Assembly: GCF_013608025.1 (NCBI RefSeq) | Contig: NZ_VDLV01000055.1 | Location: forward strand, 210,884 to 274,883 | DNA from: Pseudomonas brassicacearum subsp. neoaurantiaca | Lineage (GTDB): Bacteria; Pseudomonadota; Gammaproteobacteria; Pseudomonadales; Pseudomonadaceae | Length of the DNA: 64,000 nt | Direction of reading: 5' to 3' | Made by a program: the position numbers and the translations under genes | Shown: positions 53,157 through 61,300 of the stretch, one piece after another | How positions within the stretch are numbered: the stretch's first letter is position 1 | How the letters are laid out: the number at the start of each line of letters is the position of its first letter | Notes under the pieces: generated by a model | What the model was told of the DNA's origin: nothing | The model's database searches: none | What the model saw: only the letters and a program-made list of their open reading frames with translations

Positions 53157-53931
53157 GGGCAGTCTCCCGGCGCGATTGCCCGAGGCGGGACAGGATGGCG
53201 ACATGTTCGGCGGTCAGTTGCAGCAGGTCGTCGCCCTGCAAAGGGTATTCGGCGGCGCGCATCACGCCGACCGGCATGTGCTTGAGCAATTGTTCCCACA
53301 GGTGCAGGTCGGCCTGGCCTGGCGGTACGGCAACGAGTTTGCCATCGGGACGCCGGGCGACCGCCTTGCAGTGCACGTACGCGACATGTCGCCCGAGTTG
53401 CCGGGCCGCCACCGTGGCTGATTGGTCCTGCCATTGCCAGTTGCCGATGTCGAAGGTCATGGCGATGGGCAGCGCGAGTGCTTCGACCGCAGCGAAGAAG
53501 CGTTGCAGGGGTTCGAGGCGGCCGCCCTGCAAGGTCTGATCGTTTTCCACCAGCAGTTGCACCGCGCTTGTCGCAAGAATGTCCGCCAAGGCCGACAGGT
53601 CGTGGGAGTCGGTGAAATGGCCGAGGGAAACCTTCAGCCACGCCGAGCCGAACGCTTCGCAAGATTGTAAGGCCGTCGCCAGGGCGGGATTTGGCCTGGG
53701 CTGGCCAGGGAGCCAGAGTTCCAGCGGAGAGGAGTAGACACTTCCCAATCCCTGGGCTCGCGCGCCAGCGGCCAGTTCGACGGGTTGTTCGGTGGTCAGC
53801 AACTCTTCGCGCCATTCGATGCGCGACGCGCCGGCGGCGGCCAGCAGGTCGATGAAGCTGCCTTGGCCGCGCTGGCGTACCAGGTCGGCGCCGTAGCTGG
53901 AGAGGCTGATGGAAACGGCGGGTTTGTTCAT
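53149..53931 (-). CDS. kguE: KguE, sugar phosphate isomerase/epimerase-like protein
   Basis: A 260-residue TIM-barrel protein of the AP-endonuclease-2-like isomerase/epimerase family, first gene of the kgu operon. It is needed for 2-ketogluconate use but its exact reaction is not settled. Metal-site segments include IEWREELLTTE, LLVENDQTLQGG, MTFDIGNWQW and YVHCKAVAR. The start ATG at 53931 lies 14 bp downstream of a PtxS operator and inside an ACAACAACA run. Confidence 0.9.
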   Translation of the reverse strand: MNKPAVSISLSSYGADLVRQRGQGSFIDLLAAAGASRIEWREELLTTEQPVELAAGARAQGLGSVYSSPLELWLPGQPRPNPALATALQSCEAFGSAWLKVSLGHFTDSHDLSALADILATSAVQLLVENDQTLQGGRLEPLQRFFAAVEALALPIAMTFDIGNWQWQDQSATVAARQLGRHVAYVHCKAVARRPDGKLVAVPPGQADLHLWEQLLKHMPVGVMRAAEYPLQGDDLLQLTAEHVAILSRLGQSRRETAHV

Positions 53932-53938
53932 TGTTGTT
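53931..53938 (-). promoter_or_regulatory. Candidate Crc/Hfq site overlapping the kguE start
   Basis: AACAACAA on the minus strand, with the last A being the first base of the kguE ATG. The position would allow direct block of initiation. Confidence 0.5.
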
Positions 53939-53945
53939 GTACCTC

Positions 53946-53959
53946 TGAAACCGGTTTCA
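53946..53959. promoter_or_regulatory. PtxS operator upstream of kguE
   Basis: TGAAACCGGTTTCA, a perfect 14-bp palindrome identical to the known PtxS binding sequence of pseudomonads. It is placed just upstream of the kgu operon, where PtxS bound without 2-ketogluconate would repress it. Confidence 0.93.
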
Positions 53960-54000
53960 GTTTTGATCAAAAAAATTTAGAGGGTGTGCTTGGTGGCCTC

Positions 54001-54076
54001 ATCGCGAGCAAGCTCGCTCCCACACTGGGGCTATGTCGCAATGAAGATCCTTTGTGGGAGCGAGCCTGCTCGCGAA
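54001..54076. repeat. REP pair, type B, tail-to-tail
   Basis: Inverted type B repeats between ptxS and the kgu promoter region, with ATCGCGAGCAAGCTCGC first. Confidence 0.87.
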
Positions 54077-54089
54077 GAGGCCAGCCCAA

Positions 54090-55115
54090 TCACCGCAAAA
54101 CTCCAAGCGTCGACCCACGCTCAATCAGCCGCGCGGCAAAATCCAGGGTCTGCACCGGCCCGTTGTCCCCCCGCAAACGCTTGAGCAGGCATTCGAAAGC
54201 GCTGGCGCCGATCTCCGCGGTGGGTTGGGCCAGGGCCGTGATGCCGCTGCCCACCAGTGGGTACCAGTCCAGGTCGTCGAGGGCGATCAGGCCGATGTCG
54301 TTGAACAAATGGCAACCGAGTTCGCGCAATAACTGAGTGGCCGCCAGCGCGGCGATGCCGTTGGCGCAGAACAACGCCTTGGGGCCACGGTCCGGCTCGG
54401 CGAGAAAGGCCTTGATGCGTGGGAGCAATTGATCGCAGGTTTCCACCACGGCGCCGGCCAGGGCAGGGCGTCGTTCGATGCTGGCCTTGAAACTCTCGAC
54501 CCGCTCGATGCGTGAACTGGTGCCATCGAACGGTTCGGTCACCAGCAGCAAATCGCGATAGCCACGCTGTTCGAGGTGATCGAGGGCCATTTCGACAGCG
54601 GCCGGGTTGTCCAGCCCGACCAGATCGGTTTCGAGCCGATCGACCTTGCGATCCACCAGCACCATGGGCATCTCGCTGCGCAATTCGAACAGTTCATCGC
54701 GGTGATGGCCCAGCGTATTCACGATCAGCCCTTCGATGTTGTAGGCGCGCAGGAGGGCCAAGTGCTGGCGTTCCTGTTCGTCGTCGCGGTCGGTGTTGCA
54801 GACCACCAGGCTATAGCCGTGACGACGGCAGGCGGTTTCCACGCCATGCATCACGGCAATCGAATAAGGGTTGCGGATATCGGCCACGAGCATGCCGATC
54901 AGGCGGGTGCGCCCGCGCTTGAGGCCACGGGCCATCTGGTTTGGCCGATAGCCCAGCTCGCTGATGGCTTGCTCGATCCGTCGCGCAATGGCTTCGGAGA
55001 GCAGGGCGCGGTCTTCGCCAATGAAACGCGAGACGCTGGCCTTGGAGACCCCGGCGCGTTCGGCGACATCGAGCATGGTCACGCGGCTGCGCTGGGCGGC
55101 GGAGAAAGAATTCAC
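54090..55115 (-). CDS. ptxS: LacI-family repressor PtxS
   Basis: A 341-residue LacI-type repressor that responds to 2-ketogluconate and controls the kgu operon and itself. The helix-turn-helix VTMLDVAERAGVSKASVSRF is near residues 12-31, and the hinge and periplasmic-binding-like domain follow (RLIGMLVADIRNPYSIAVMHG). The start is taken as GTG at 55115, giving VNSFSAAQRSR just before the DNA-binding domain; an ATG at 55172 is in frame but would place the ptxS operator inside the gene. It is transcribed in the same direction as kguE-D. Confidence 0.92.
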   Translation of the reverse strand: MNSFSAAQRSRVTMLDVAERAGVSKASVSRFIGEDRALLSEAIARRIEQAISELGYRPNQMARGLKRGRTRLIGMLVADIRNPYSIAVMHGVETACRRHGYSLVVCNTDRDDEQERQHLALLRAYNIEGLIVNTLGHHRDELFELRSEMPMVLVDRKVDRLETDLVGLDNPAAVEMALDHLEQRGYRDLLLVTEPFDGTSSRIERVESFKASIERRPALAGAVVETCDQLLPRIKAFLAEPDRGPKALFCANGIAALAATQLLRELGCHLFNDIGLIALDDLDWYPLVGSGITALAQPTAEIGASAFECLLKRLRGDNGPVQTLDFAARLIERGSTLGVLR

Positions 55116-55150
55116 GGATCGAGACCTGTTTTTTGGATTTATCGAGGTTC

Positions 55151-55164
55151 TGAAACCGGTTTCA
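55151..55164. promoter_or_regulatory. PtxS operator between ptxS and the WG-repeat gene
   Basis: A second perfect copy of TGAAACCGGTTTCA, 35 bp upstream of the ptxS GTG and about 195 bp upstream of the divergent gene. It fits autoregulation of ptxS. Confidence 0.93.
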
Positions 55165-55358
55165 GGAAACACCAGAACTCAATTGGTCGTCAAGGGCGAT
55201 GCATCAGGAGGACGACCGACGGTGGTTCGCTTCACTCCGACAGTGGTGACGATCCAGGCAGCCCTTCAGCAGAACCGGGGCCAGCCAGGCGATTTGCAGC
55301 GCGCCAGGCCGTGTGGTTAGCTGCCTGCCTTTCCCAGCCCTTGACGACCGAACCCACC

Positions 55359-57509
55359 ATGACCTTCTCCCAGCCTCGTTTGAGATTGCTGTCGATACTG
55401 AGTGTGACCTTGTTGGTGGTGGGCTTTGCGTCCTACGCCCTGTTTCGCCACAGCGGCGCGCCGGCCGATGAAGGTTTTGCCGCCGAGCAACTGAACGAAG
55501 GGGGCATGGAAGACATCGGCATGCTGGCATTGCCCGAGGTGGAGAAACGCCTCAATTACTTGATTCAAGACACGGGTGAAACCCTCAGATCCCTGGAAGT
55601 GCTCAATGACGTGCAATTGAGCCTGACTGTCGAGACGGCCGAGCCTGCCGGTGAGCAGCCGTTGCAATACGAGTCGCTGTTTGTTCCGTTCACCAGCGCG
55701 CAGTTGAAGGCTGAATTGGCGTCGATCCAAGGCCTGCGTTTTGCCCAGAGGCTATTTGCCGATGGTTCTGAGGTGCGGCTCGATACCAGCACGCTTGATC
55801 CGCTCTGGAAGCGCGCCGCCATGCCGGATGAGCCGACGGCCGAGCAGTACCTGCCGCAGCGCTTGGTTTTTCGCGATGGCAGCGAAAGCAGCTTCGCCGA
55901 GCTCAAGGCACCGCCCAAGGTCGAGTCCGACGACATGATCGCGTCCCATGACGCCTTCGCACTTGCGGTGAACAAACCGCTGGCGAGTGTCGGCCTGACG
56001 GTTGCTTACCGCAGCTATCCGGCGTTCAAGAAAGTGGTGCTGGATAAAGATCACCCGAAAGTGACATTGGACGACGGCCAGTCCTTCCAGCTCATGGCCC
56101 TGGGTGATGGCAGCGCCTCCGTGCGCTTGAGTACGCCGAAATTGTCGACCTTCGTGGTACAGGGGCTGGACGATGAAGGCAGGGCGCTCTACAGCAACGG
56201 CAACAGCTCCCGGGCGTTCCCCTCGGAAGGCGATATCGCGGCGTTGCAGGACTATTACAAAGCGCTGCTGCGGACCAAGGACGGTCTCGATCAGCTCAAG
56301 ACCGCCCAGGCAGTGCAGCAGCAATTGGAGCGCTTGACCGAGGCGTTGGCCGCAAAGGCGGGGCCGTTGAAACACACGGAGGTCGACTACCAATTCGAGG
56401 CCACCCCGCAACGCATCGTCATCCATGTGCTCGATCCGATGGAAGACAACACCGTTGAGTTCACCCAAGTCGACAACGTCCTTGCGCAACAAGCGCGCTA
56501 CATCGCCCTGGACCGCAAGGCCGAGCGCTACGGTTTCATCGACCAGGCCGGCCAGTGGCTGATCAAGCCGCGTTGGGTGCAAGTGCAAGATAGCCAGGTG
56601 GCCGATACCTACACGTTGTTTTTTCCGGAGGAGTCCAGCGACCCTGAGTCGCAGTGGCAAGGGTTGCGCAGCCAGCTCGCCTATTTCCCCGCCGGTAGCA
56701 ATAAGCTCGTCGACCTGCCGTTCGAACACATCACCGAGGTGTTGAGTAACGACCTGGTGTTGGTGGAGCGTGAAACCAACGGCCCTTATGGGCTCTACGA
56801 TGCCAGGCGTCATCGTTTCGTCTTGCCGATGAAATTCGTCAACCCCACCGTGACGGACAACCTGTTCATCGCCCGTCTCGGCAAGCGAACCGATGTCACG
56901 GAAGGCCTGTACGGCGCGTATACCCTGAACGGCAAAGAAATCCTCCCGACGCAATTCTCCGGCATCGAGCACAGCGAAGGCCTGCTCTACGCCACCTCCG
57001 CCGATCGCAGCCGACAGGACGTCTTCGACCTGCAAGGTAAACGCATCAACCTTCAAGGTGACAACGTGATCGGTCGGTTTGTGGGGCCGCAACCGGCGCT
57101 GGTCCAGGACACTAAAAGTCGGAAATTCGCTTTTATCGATCGCCAGGGCGCGCGGCTACCGATCAAGTTGCCCTATGACGAAGTGACGCCGTTTTCCAAC
57201 GGCATGGCAGTGGTCGGGCGCGATGAAAGCTACGGTGCCATCGACCTGGCGGGCCGGTTGCGAGTGCCACTGGATTACCAGCAGATCAATGCGTTCCAGA
57301 CCCGTTATGCCGCGGCGATCCGAGCGGGAGGGGGTTCCTCGCTGATCTTGATCAGTCAGGACAACAAGGTGATCAAGGCGCTGGGGTCCTACACCAGCAT
57401 GAAGGTGCCGGATAACGGCAATGAGGCCCGTTATTACGTGAGGGATCAGAATAAGGATGACGAGTATCTGGTCTATGACGCCGATGGCAATCTGGTGCAG
57501 AACGACTGA
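55359..57509 (+). CDS. WG-repeat containing membrane-anchored protein
   Basis: A 716-residue protein with one N-terminal membrane segment (LLSILSVTLLVVGFASYALF, about 10-29). Its large outer part ends in WG-type repeats, e.g. YGFIDQAGQWLIKPRW, YGLYDARRHRFVLPMKF, YGAYTLNGKEILPTQF, FAFIDRQGARLPIKLPY and YGAIDLAGRLRVPLDY. The middle (residues 90-330) has no recognised domain. WG repeats probably bind peptides or carbohydrates; function unknown. The ribosome site is weak. It is divergent from ptxS and shares its upstream region with a PtxS operator. Confidence 0.8.
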   Translation: MTFSQPRLRLLSILSVTLLVVGFASYALFRHSGAPADEGFAAEQLNEGGMEDIGMLALPEVEKRLNYLIQDTGETLRSLEVLNDVQLSLTVETAEPAGEQPLQYESLFVPFTSAQLKAELASIQGLRFAQRLFADGSEVRLDTSTLDPLWKRAAMPDEPTAEQYLPQRLVFRDGSESSFAELKAPPKVESDDMIASHDAFALAVNKPLASVGLTVAYRSYPAFKKVVLDKDHPKVTLDDGQSFQLMALGDGSASVRLSTPKLSTFVVQGLDDEGRALYSNGNSSRAFPSEGDIAALQDYYKALLRTKDGLDQLKTAQAVQQQLERLTEALAAKAGPLKHTEVDYQFEATPQRIVIHVLDPMEDNTVEFTQVDNVLAQQARYIALDRKAERYGFIDQAGQWLIKPRWVQVQDSQVADTYTLFFPEESSDPESQWQGLRSQLAYFPAGSNKLVDLPFEHITEVLSNDLVLVERETNGPYGLYDARRHRFVLPMKFVNPTVTDNLFIARLGKRTDVTEGLYGAYTLNGKEILPTQFSGIEHSEGLLYATSADRSRQDVFDLQGKRINLQGDNVIGRFVGPQPALVQDTKSRKFAFIDRQGARLPIKLPYDEVTPFSNGMAVVGRDESYGAIDLAGRLRVPLDYQQINAFQTRYAAAIRAGGGSSLILISQDNKVIKALGSYTSMKVPDNGNEARYYVRDQNKDDEYLVYDADGNLVQND

Positions 57510-57548
57510 TAACGGGTGATGCGTGGCCCGCTGGCCTGTGGAAACTAT

Positions 57549-57592
57549 GTAGGAGCTCCTACGGTCGAGCGGGAGCAAGCTCCCTCGCCACA
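57549..57592. repeat. Mixed repeat: palindrome plus single type A REP half
   Basis: A perfect palindrome GTAGGAGCTCCTAC (57549-57562) is followed by a right-hand type A half (CGAGCGGGAGCAAGCTCC, to 57592) with no matching left half. Confidence 0.7.
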
Positions 57593-57613
57593 CGGGAGCG
57601 GTCGCCTTGGGCG

Positions 57614-57967
57614 TCAAAGCTGGCTGATGTAGGTGCCCGTGCCCTTGAGGATGTTCTGCAAGGTCAGTTCCACTTCTGCCAGGTCAGCCGCATCGGTGTC
57701 GTGGATGATTTCCAACACATCATCGCCATTGAGCGCATCGGCATCCGCCGCGGCGATTTCGATTTTCAGCAGGGTCGGGCTGAGCGTGACCTTGACACCT
57801 TCCAGCGTCGAAGGCTCGCCGTCGAGGGCGATTTCCAGTTCGTCTTCGTCCGGGTAGCGGGTCATCAGGAACATTTCGCCCTGGGCGCTGTGGCAGCAGA
57901 GCATGGCCATGTTGTCTTCTTCGTCATCGCACGGGTTGGCGATCAGCAGGGCGGTGGTCATTTTCAT
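57614..57967 (-). CDS. Small acidic conserved protein of unknown function
   Basis: A 117-residue acidic, soluble protein with no recognised family. A Cys-Cys pair is in NMAMLCCHSAQGEMF, and beta-strand-like segments alternate with Asp/Glu-rich turns (YPDEDELEIALDGEPSTLEG, NGDDVLEIIHDTDAADLAEVE). The first residues MKMTTALLIANP do not form a signal peptide. It is convergent with the WG-repeat gene and divergent from gdhB. Confidence 0.7.
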   Translation of the reverse strand: MKMTTALLIANPCDDEEDNMAMLCCHSAQGEMFLMTRYPDEDELEIALDGEPSTLEGVKVTLSPTLLKIEIAAADADALNGDDVLEIIHDTDAADLAEVELTLQNILKGTGTYISQL

Positions 57968-58128
57968 GGGGTGGCTCCTGGCTCCGATGAGCCTTGCACG
58001 GGCAAAAACGCGATTCTGCCAGCCCCGACGATTTTCTGCTGGATTACCACCACAGGGTGCCGTTTGGCCGTGGGACTGCTAGGGTTGTTCGATGCATGGC
58101 GACCAGGGAGCTAGCCGATGACCGAATA

Positions 58129-58169
58129 TGTCGCAGCGCTGCAAGCAGGCAGGTTGTCGCACTCGTTAA
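58129..58169 (+). promoter_or_regulatory. Candidate ArgR half-sites
   Basis: TGTCGCAGCGCTGCAA (58129-58144) matches the Pseudomonas ArgR half-site TGTCGC-N8-AA. TGTCGCACTCGTTAA (58155-58169) is one base short in the spacer. Arginine induction of gdhB through ArgR is known in P. aeruginosa. Confidence 0.45.
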
Positions 58170-58212
58170 GCTGCGCAACGGATGTGCACCTGCAAAGGGC
58201 ATCGCGGAGTGT

Positions 58213-58252
58213 TTTTTGCAGGTGGTCATTACTTTGAAATTACCTGCAAAAA
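58213..58252. repeat. 11-bp perfect inverted repeat in the gdhB leader region
   Basis: TTTTTGCAGGT (58213-58223) and ACCTGCAAAAA (58242-58252) with an 18-bp spacer; a further direct ACCTGCAAA is at 58188. It is a candidate operator for an unidentified regulator. Confidence 0.5.
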
Positions 58253-58370
58253 GGATGTGACCTGCGGGTCTCGTCCAGCTTCACCCACCTGTCATCCTGT
58301 TTCCTCTGCCCGAGAATCAGGAACGGGATGGCCGACGGCCCCGAAAGGGGTTGCACGCGACGCTACCATC

Positions 58371-58378
58371 AATAACAA
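58371..58378 (+). promoter_or_regulatory. Candidate Crc/Hfq site upstream of gdhB
   Basis: AATAACAA lies about 20 bases before the ATG and 8 bases before the GGAG ribosome site, in the position of other Hfq/Crc targets in this window. Confidence 0.4.
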
Positions 58379-58398
58379 GCCCAAGCGGAGTACCACAG

Positions 58399-61300
58399 AT
58401 GGCGTTCTTCACCGCAGCCAGCAAAGCCGACTTCCAGCATCAACTGCAAGCGGCACTGGCGCAGCACATCAGTGAACAGGCACTGCCACAAGTGGCGCTG
58501 TTCGCTGAACAATTCTTCGGCATCATTTCCCTCGATGAACTCACCCAGCGCCGGTTGTCCGACCTCGCCGGCTGCACCCTGTCCGCCTGGCGCCTGCTTG
58601 AGCGCTTTGACCACGCGCAACCGCAGGTGCGTGTCTACAACCCCGATTACGAGCGCCACGGCTGGCAGTCGACCCACACCGCCGTCGAAGTGCTGCACCA
58701 CGACCTGCCGTTCCTGGTGGATTCGGTCCGCACCGAGCTGAACCGTCGCGGCTACAGCATCCATACCCTGCAAACCACCGTCCTGAGCGTGCGTCGCGGC
58801 AGCAAGGGCGAGTTGCTGGAAATCCTGCCCAAAGGCACCCAGGGCGACGACGTGCAGCAAGAGTCGTTGATGTACTTGGAAATCGACCGTTGCGCCAACG
58901 CCGCCGAACTCAATGTCCTGAGCAAGGAACTTGAGCAAGTGCTGGGCGAAGTGCGCGTGGCCGTGGCCGATTTCGAACCGATGAAAGCCAAGGTCCAGGA
59001 AATCCTCGCGAGCCTGGACAACAGCGCCTACGCCACTGACGCTGACGAAAAAGCCGAAATCAAGAGTTTCCTGGAATGGCTGGTGGGTAACCACTTCACC
59101 TTCCTCGGCTACGAAGAATTCGTGGTTCGCGATGAAGCCGATGGCGGCCACATCGAATACGACCCCGAATCGTTCCTCGGCCTGACCAAACTGCTGCGCG
59201 CCGGCCTGACCGCCGAAGACCTGCGCATCGAAGACTACGCCGTCAATTACCTGCGCGAACCGACCGTGTTGTCGTTCGCCAAGGCCGCGCACCCGAGCCG
59301 CGTGCACCGTCCGGCCTACCCGGACTACGTGTCGATCCGTGAAATCGACGCCGACGGCAAGGTCATCAAGGAATGCCGCTTCATGGGCCTTTACACCTCC
59401 TCGGTGTATGGCGAGAGCGTGCGGGTCATCCCATACATCCGTCGCAAGGTTGCGGAAATCGAGCGTCGTTCGGGCTTCCAGGCCAAGGCGCACCTGGGCA
59501 AGGAACTGGCCCAGGTGGTCGAAGTCCTGCCTCGCGACGACTTGTTCCAGACCCCGGTGGACGAGTTGTTCAGCACCGTCATGTCGATCGTGCAAATCCA
59601 GGAACGCAACAAGATCCGCGTATTCCTGCGCAAGGACCCGTACGGCCGTTTCTGCTACTGCCTGGCCTACGTGCCGCGTGATATCTATTCCACCGAAGTA
59701 CGCCAGAAGATTCAGCAGGTGCTGATGGAGCGCCTGAAGGCTTCGGATTGCGAGTTCTGGACCTTCTTCTCCGAGTCCGTACTGGCTCGCGTGCAGTTGA
59801 TCCTGCGGGTGGACCCGAAGAACCGCATCGACATCGACCCGCTGCTGCTGGAAAAAGAAGTCGTGCAGGCCTGCCGCAGCTGGAAGGACGACTACGCCAG
59901 CCTGGTCATCGAGAGTTTCGGCGAAGCCCAGGGCACCAACGTGCTGTCGGACTTCCCGAAAGGCTTCCCGGCCGGCTACCGCGAGCGTTTTGCCGCGCAC
60001 TCCGCCGTGGTCGACATGCAACACCTGCTGAGCCTGAACGAAACCAACCCGCTGGTGATGAGCTTCTACCAGCCGTTGGGCCAGGTCTCCGGCCAGCGTG
60101 AGCTGCACTGCAAGCTGTATCATGCCGACACGCCGCTGGCGCTGTCCGACGTGCTGCCGATCCTCGAAAACCTCGGCCTGCGCGTGCTGGGCGAGTTCCC
60201 GTATCGCCTGCGCCACACCAATGGCCGCGAGTTCTGGATTCATGACTTCGCGTTCACCGCCGCCGAAGGCCTGGACCTCGACATCCAGCAGCTCAACGAC
60301 ACCTTGCAGGACGCCTTCGTCCACATCGTGCGTGGCGATGCCGAGAACGATGCGTTCAACCGTCTGGTGCTGACCGCCGGCCTGCCGTGGCGCGACGTGG
60401 CACTGCTGCGTGCCTACGCCCGTTACCTGAAGCAGATCCGCCTGGGCTTCGACCTCGGCTACATCGCCAGCACCCTGAACAACCACACCGACATCGCTCG
60501 CGAGTTGACCCGGTTGTTCAAGACCCGCTTCTACCTGGCGCGCAAGCTGACCGGCGACGATCTGGAAGACAAGCAACTGCGTCTGGAACAGGCGATCCTC
60601 TCGGCCCTGGACGACGTCCAAGTGCTCAACGAAGACCGCATCCTGCGTCGCTACCTGGACCTGATCAAGGCGACCCTGCGGACCAACTTCTACCAGACCG
60701 ACGCCAACGGCCAGAACAAGTCGTACTTCAGCTTCAAGTTCAACCCGCACCTGATTCCGGAACTGCCGAAGCCGGTGCCGAAGTTCGAGATCTTCGTCTA
60801 CTCGCCACGCGTCGAAGGCGTGCACCTGCGCTTCGGCAACGTTGCCCGTGGCGGCCTGCGCTGGTCCGACCGTGAAGAAGACTACCGCACCGAAGTGCTG
60901 GGCCTGGTAAAAGCCCAGCAAGTGAAGAACTCGGTGATCGTGCCAGTGGGCGCCAAGGGCGGTTTCCTGCCGCGTCGCCTGCCGTTGGGCGGCAGCCGGG
61001 ACGAGATCGCGGCCGAGGGCATCGCCTGCTACCGCATCTTCATTTCGGGCCTGTTGGACATCACCGACAACCTGAAGGACGGCGCGCTGGTACCGCCGGC
61101 CAACGTCGTGCGCCATGACGACGATGACCCGTACCTGGTCGTTGCGGCGGACAAGGGCACTGCGACCTTCTCCGACATCGCCAACGGCATCGCCATCGAT
61201 TACGGCTTCTGGCTGGGCGATGCGTTTGCGTCCGGTGGTTCGGCGGGTTACGACCACAAGAAAATGGGCATCACCGCCAAGGGCGCGTGGGTTGGCGTGC

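Larger units (their letters stand above)
57968..58398. promoter_or_regulatory. 431-bp gdhB upstream region with several candidate sites
   Basis: Seen here: an ArgR-like half-site TGTCGC-N8-AA at 58129-58144, a looser TGTCGC-N7-AA at 58155-58169, three copies of ACCTGCAAA (58188-58196, inverted at 58215-58223, and 58242-58250), and AATAACAA at 58371-58378. The last two ACCTGCAAA copies form an 11-bp inverted repeat with an 18-bp spacer. No gene is evident. Confidence 0.5.

Noticed and set aside
54576..55358. N-terminal extension of the WG-repeat protein to 977 residues
   Set aside because: The added part is antisense to ptxS and crosses the ptxS operator; the membrane segment begins only after the ATG at 55359.
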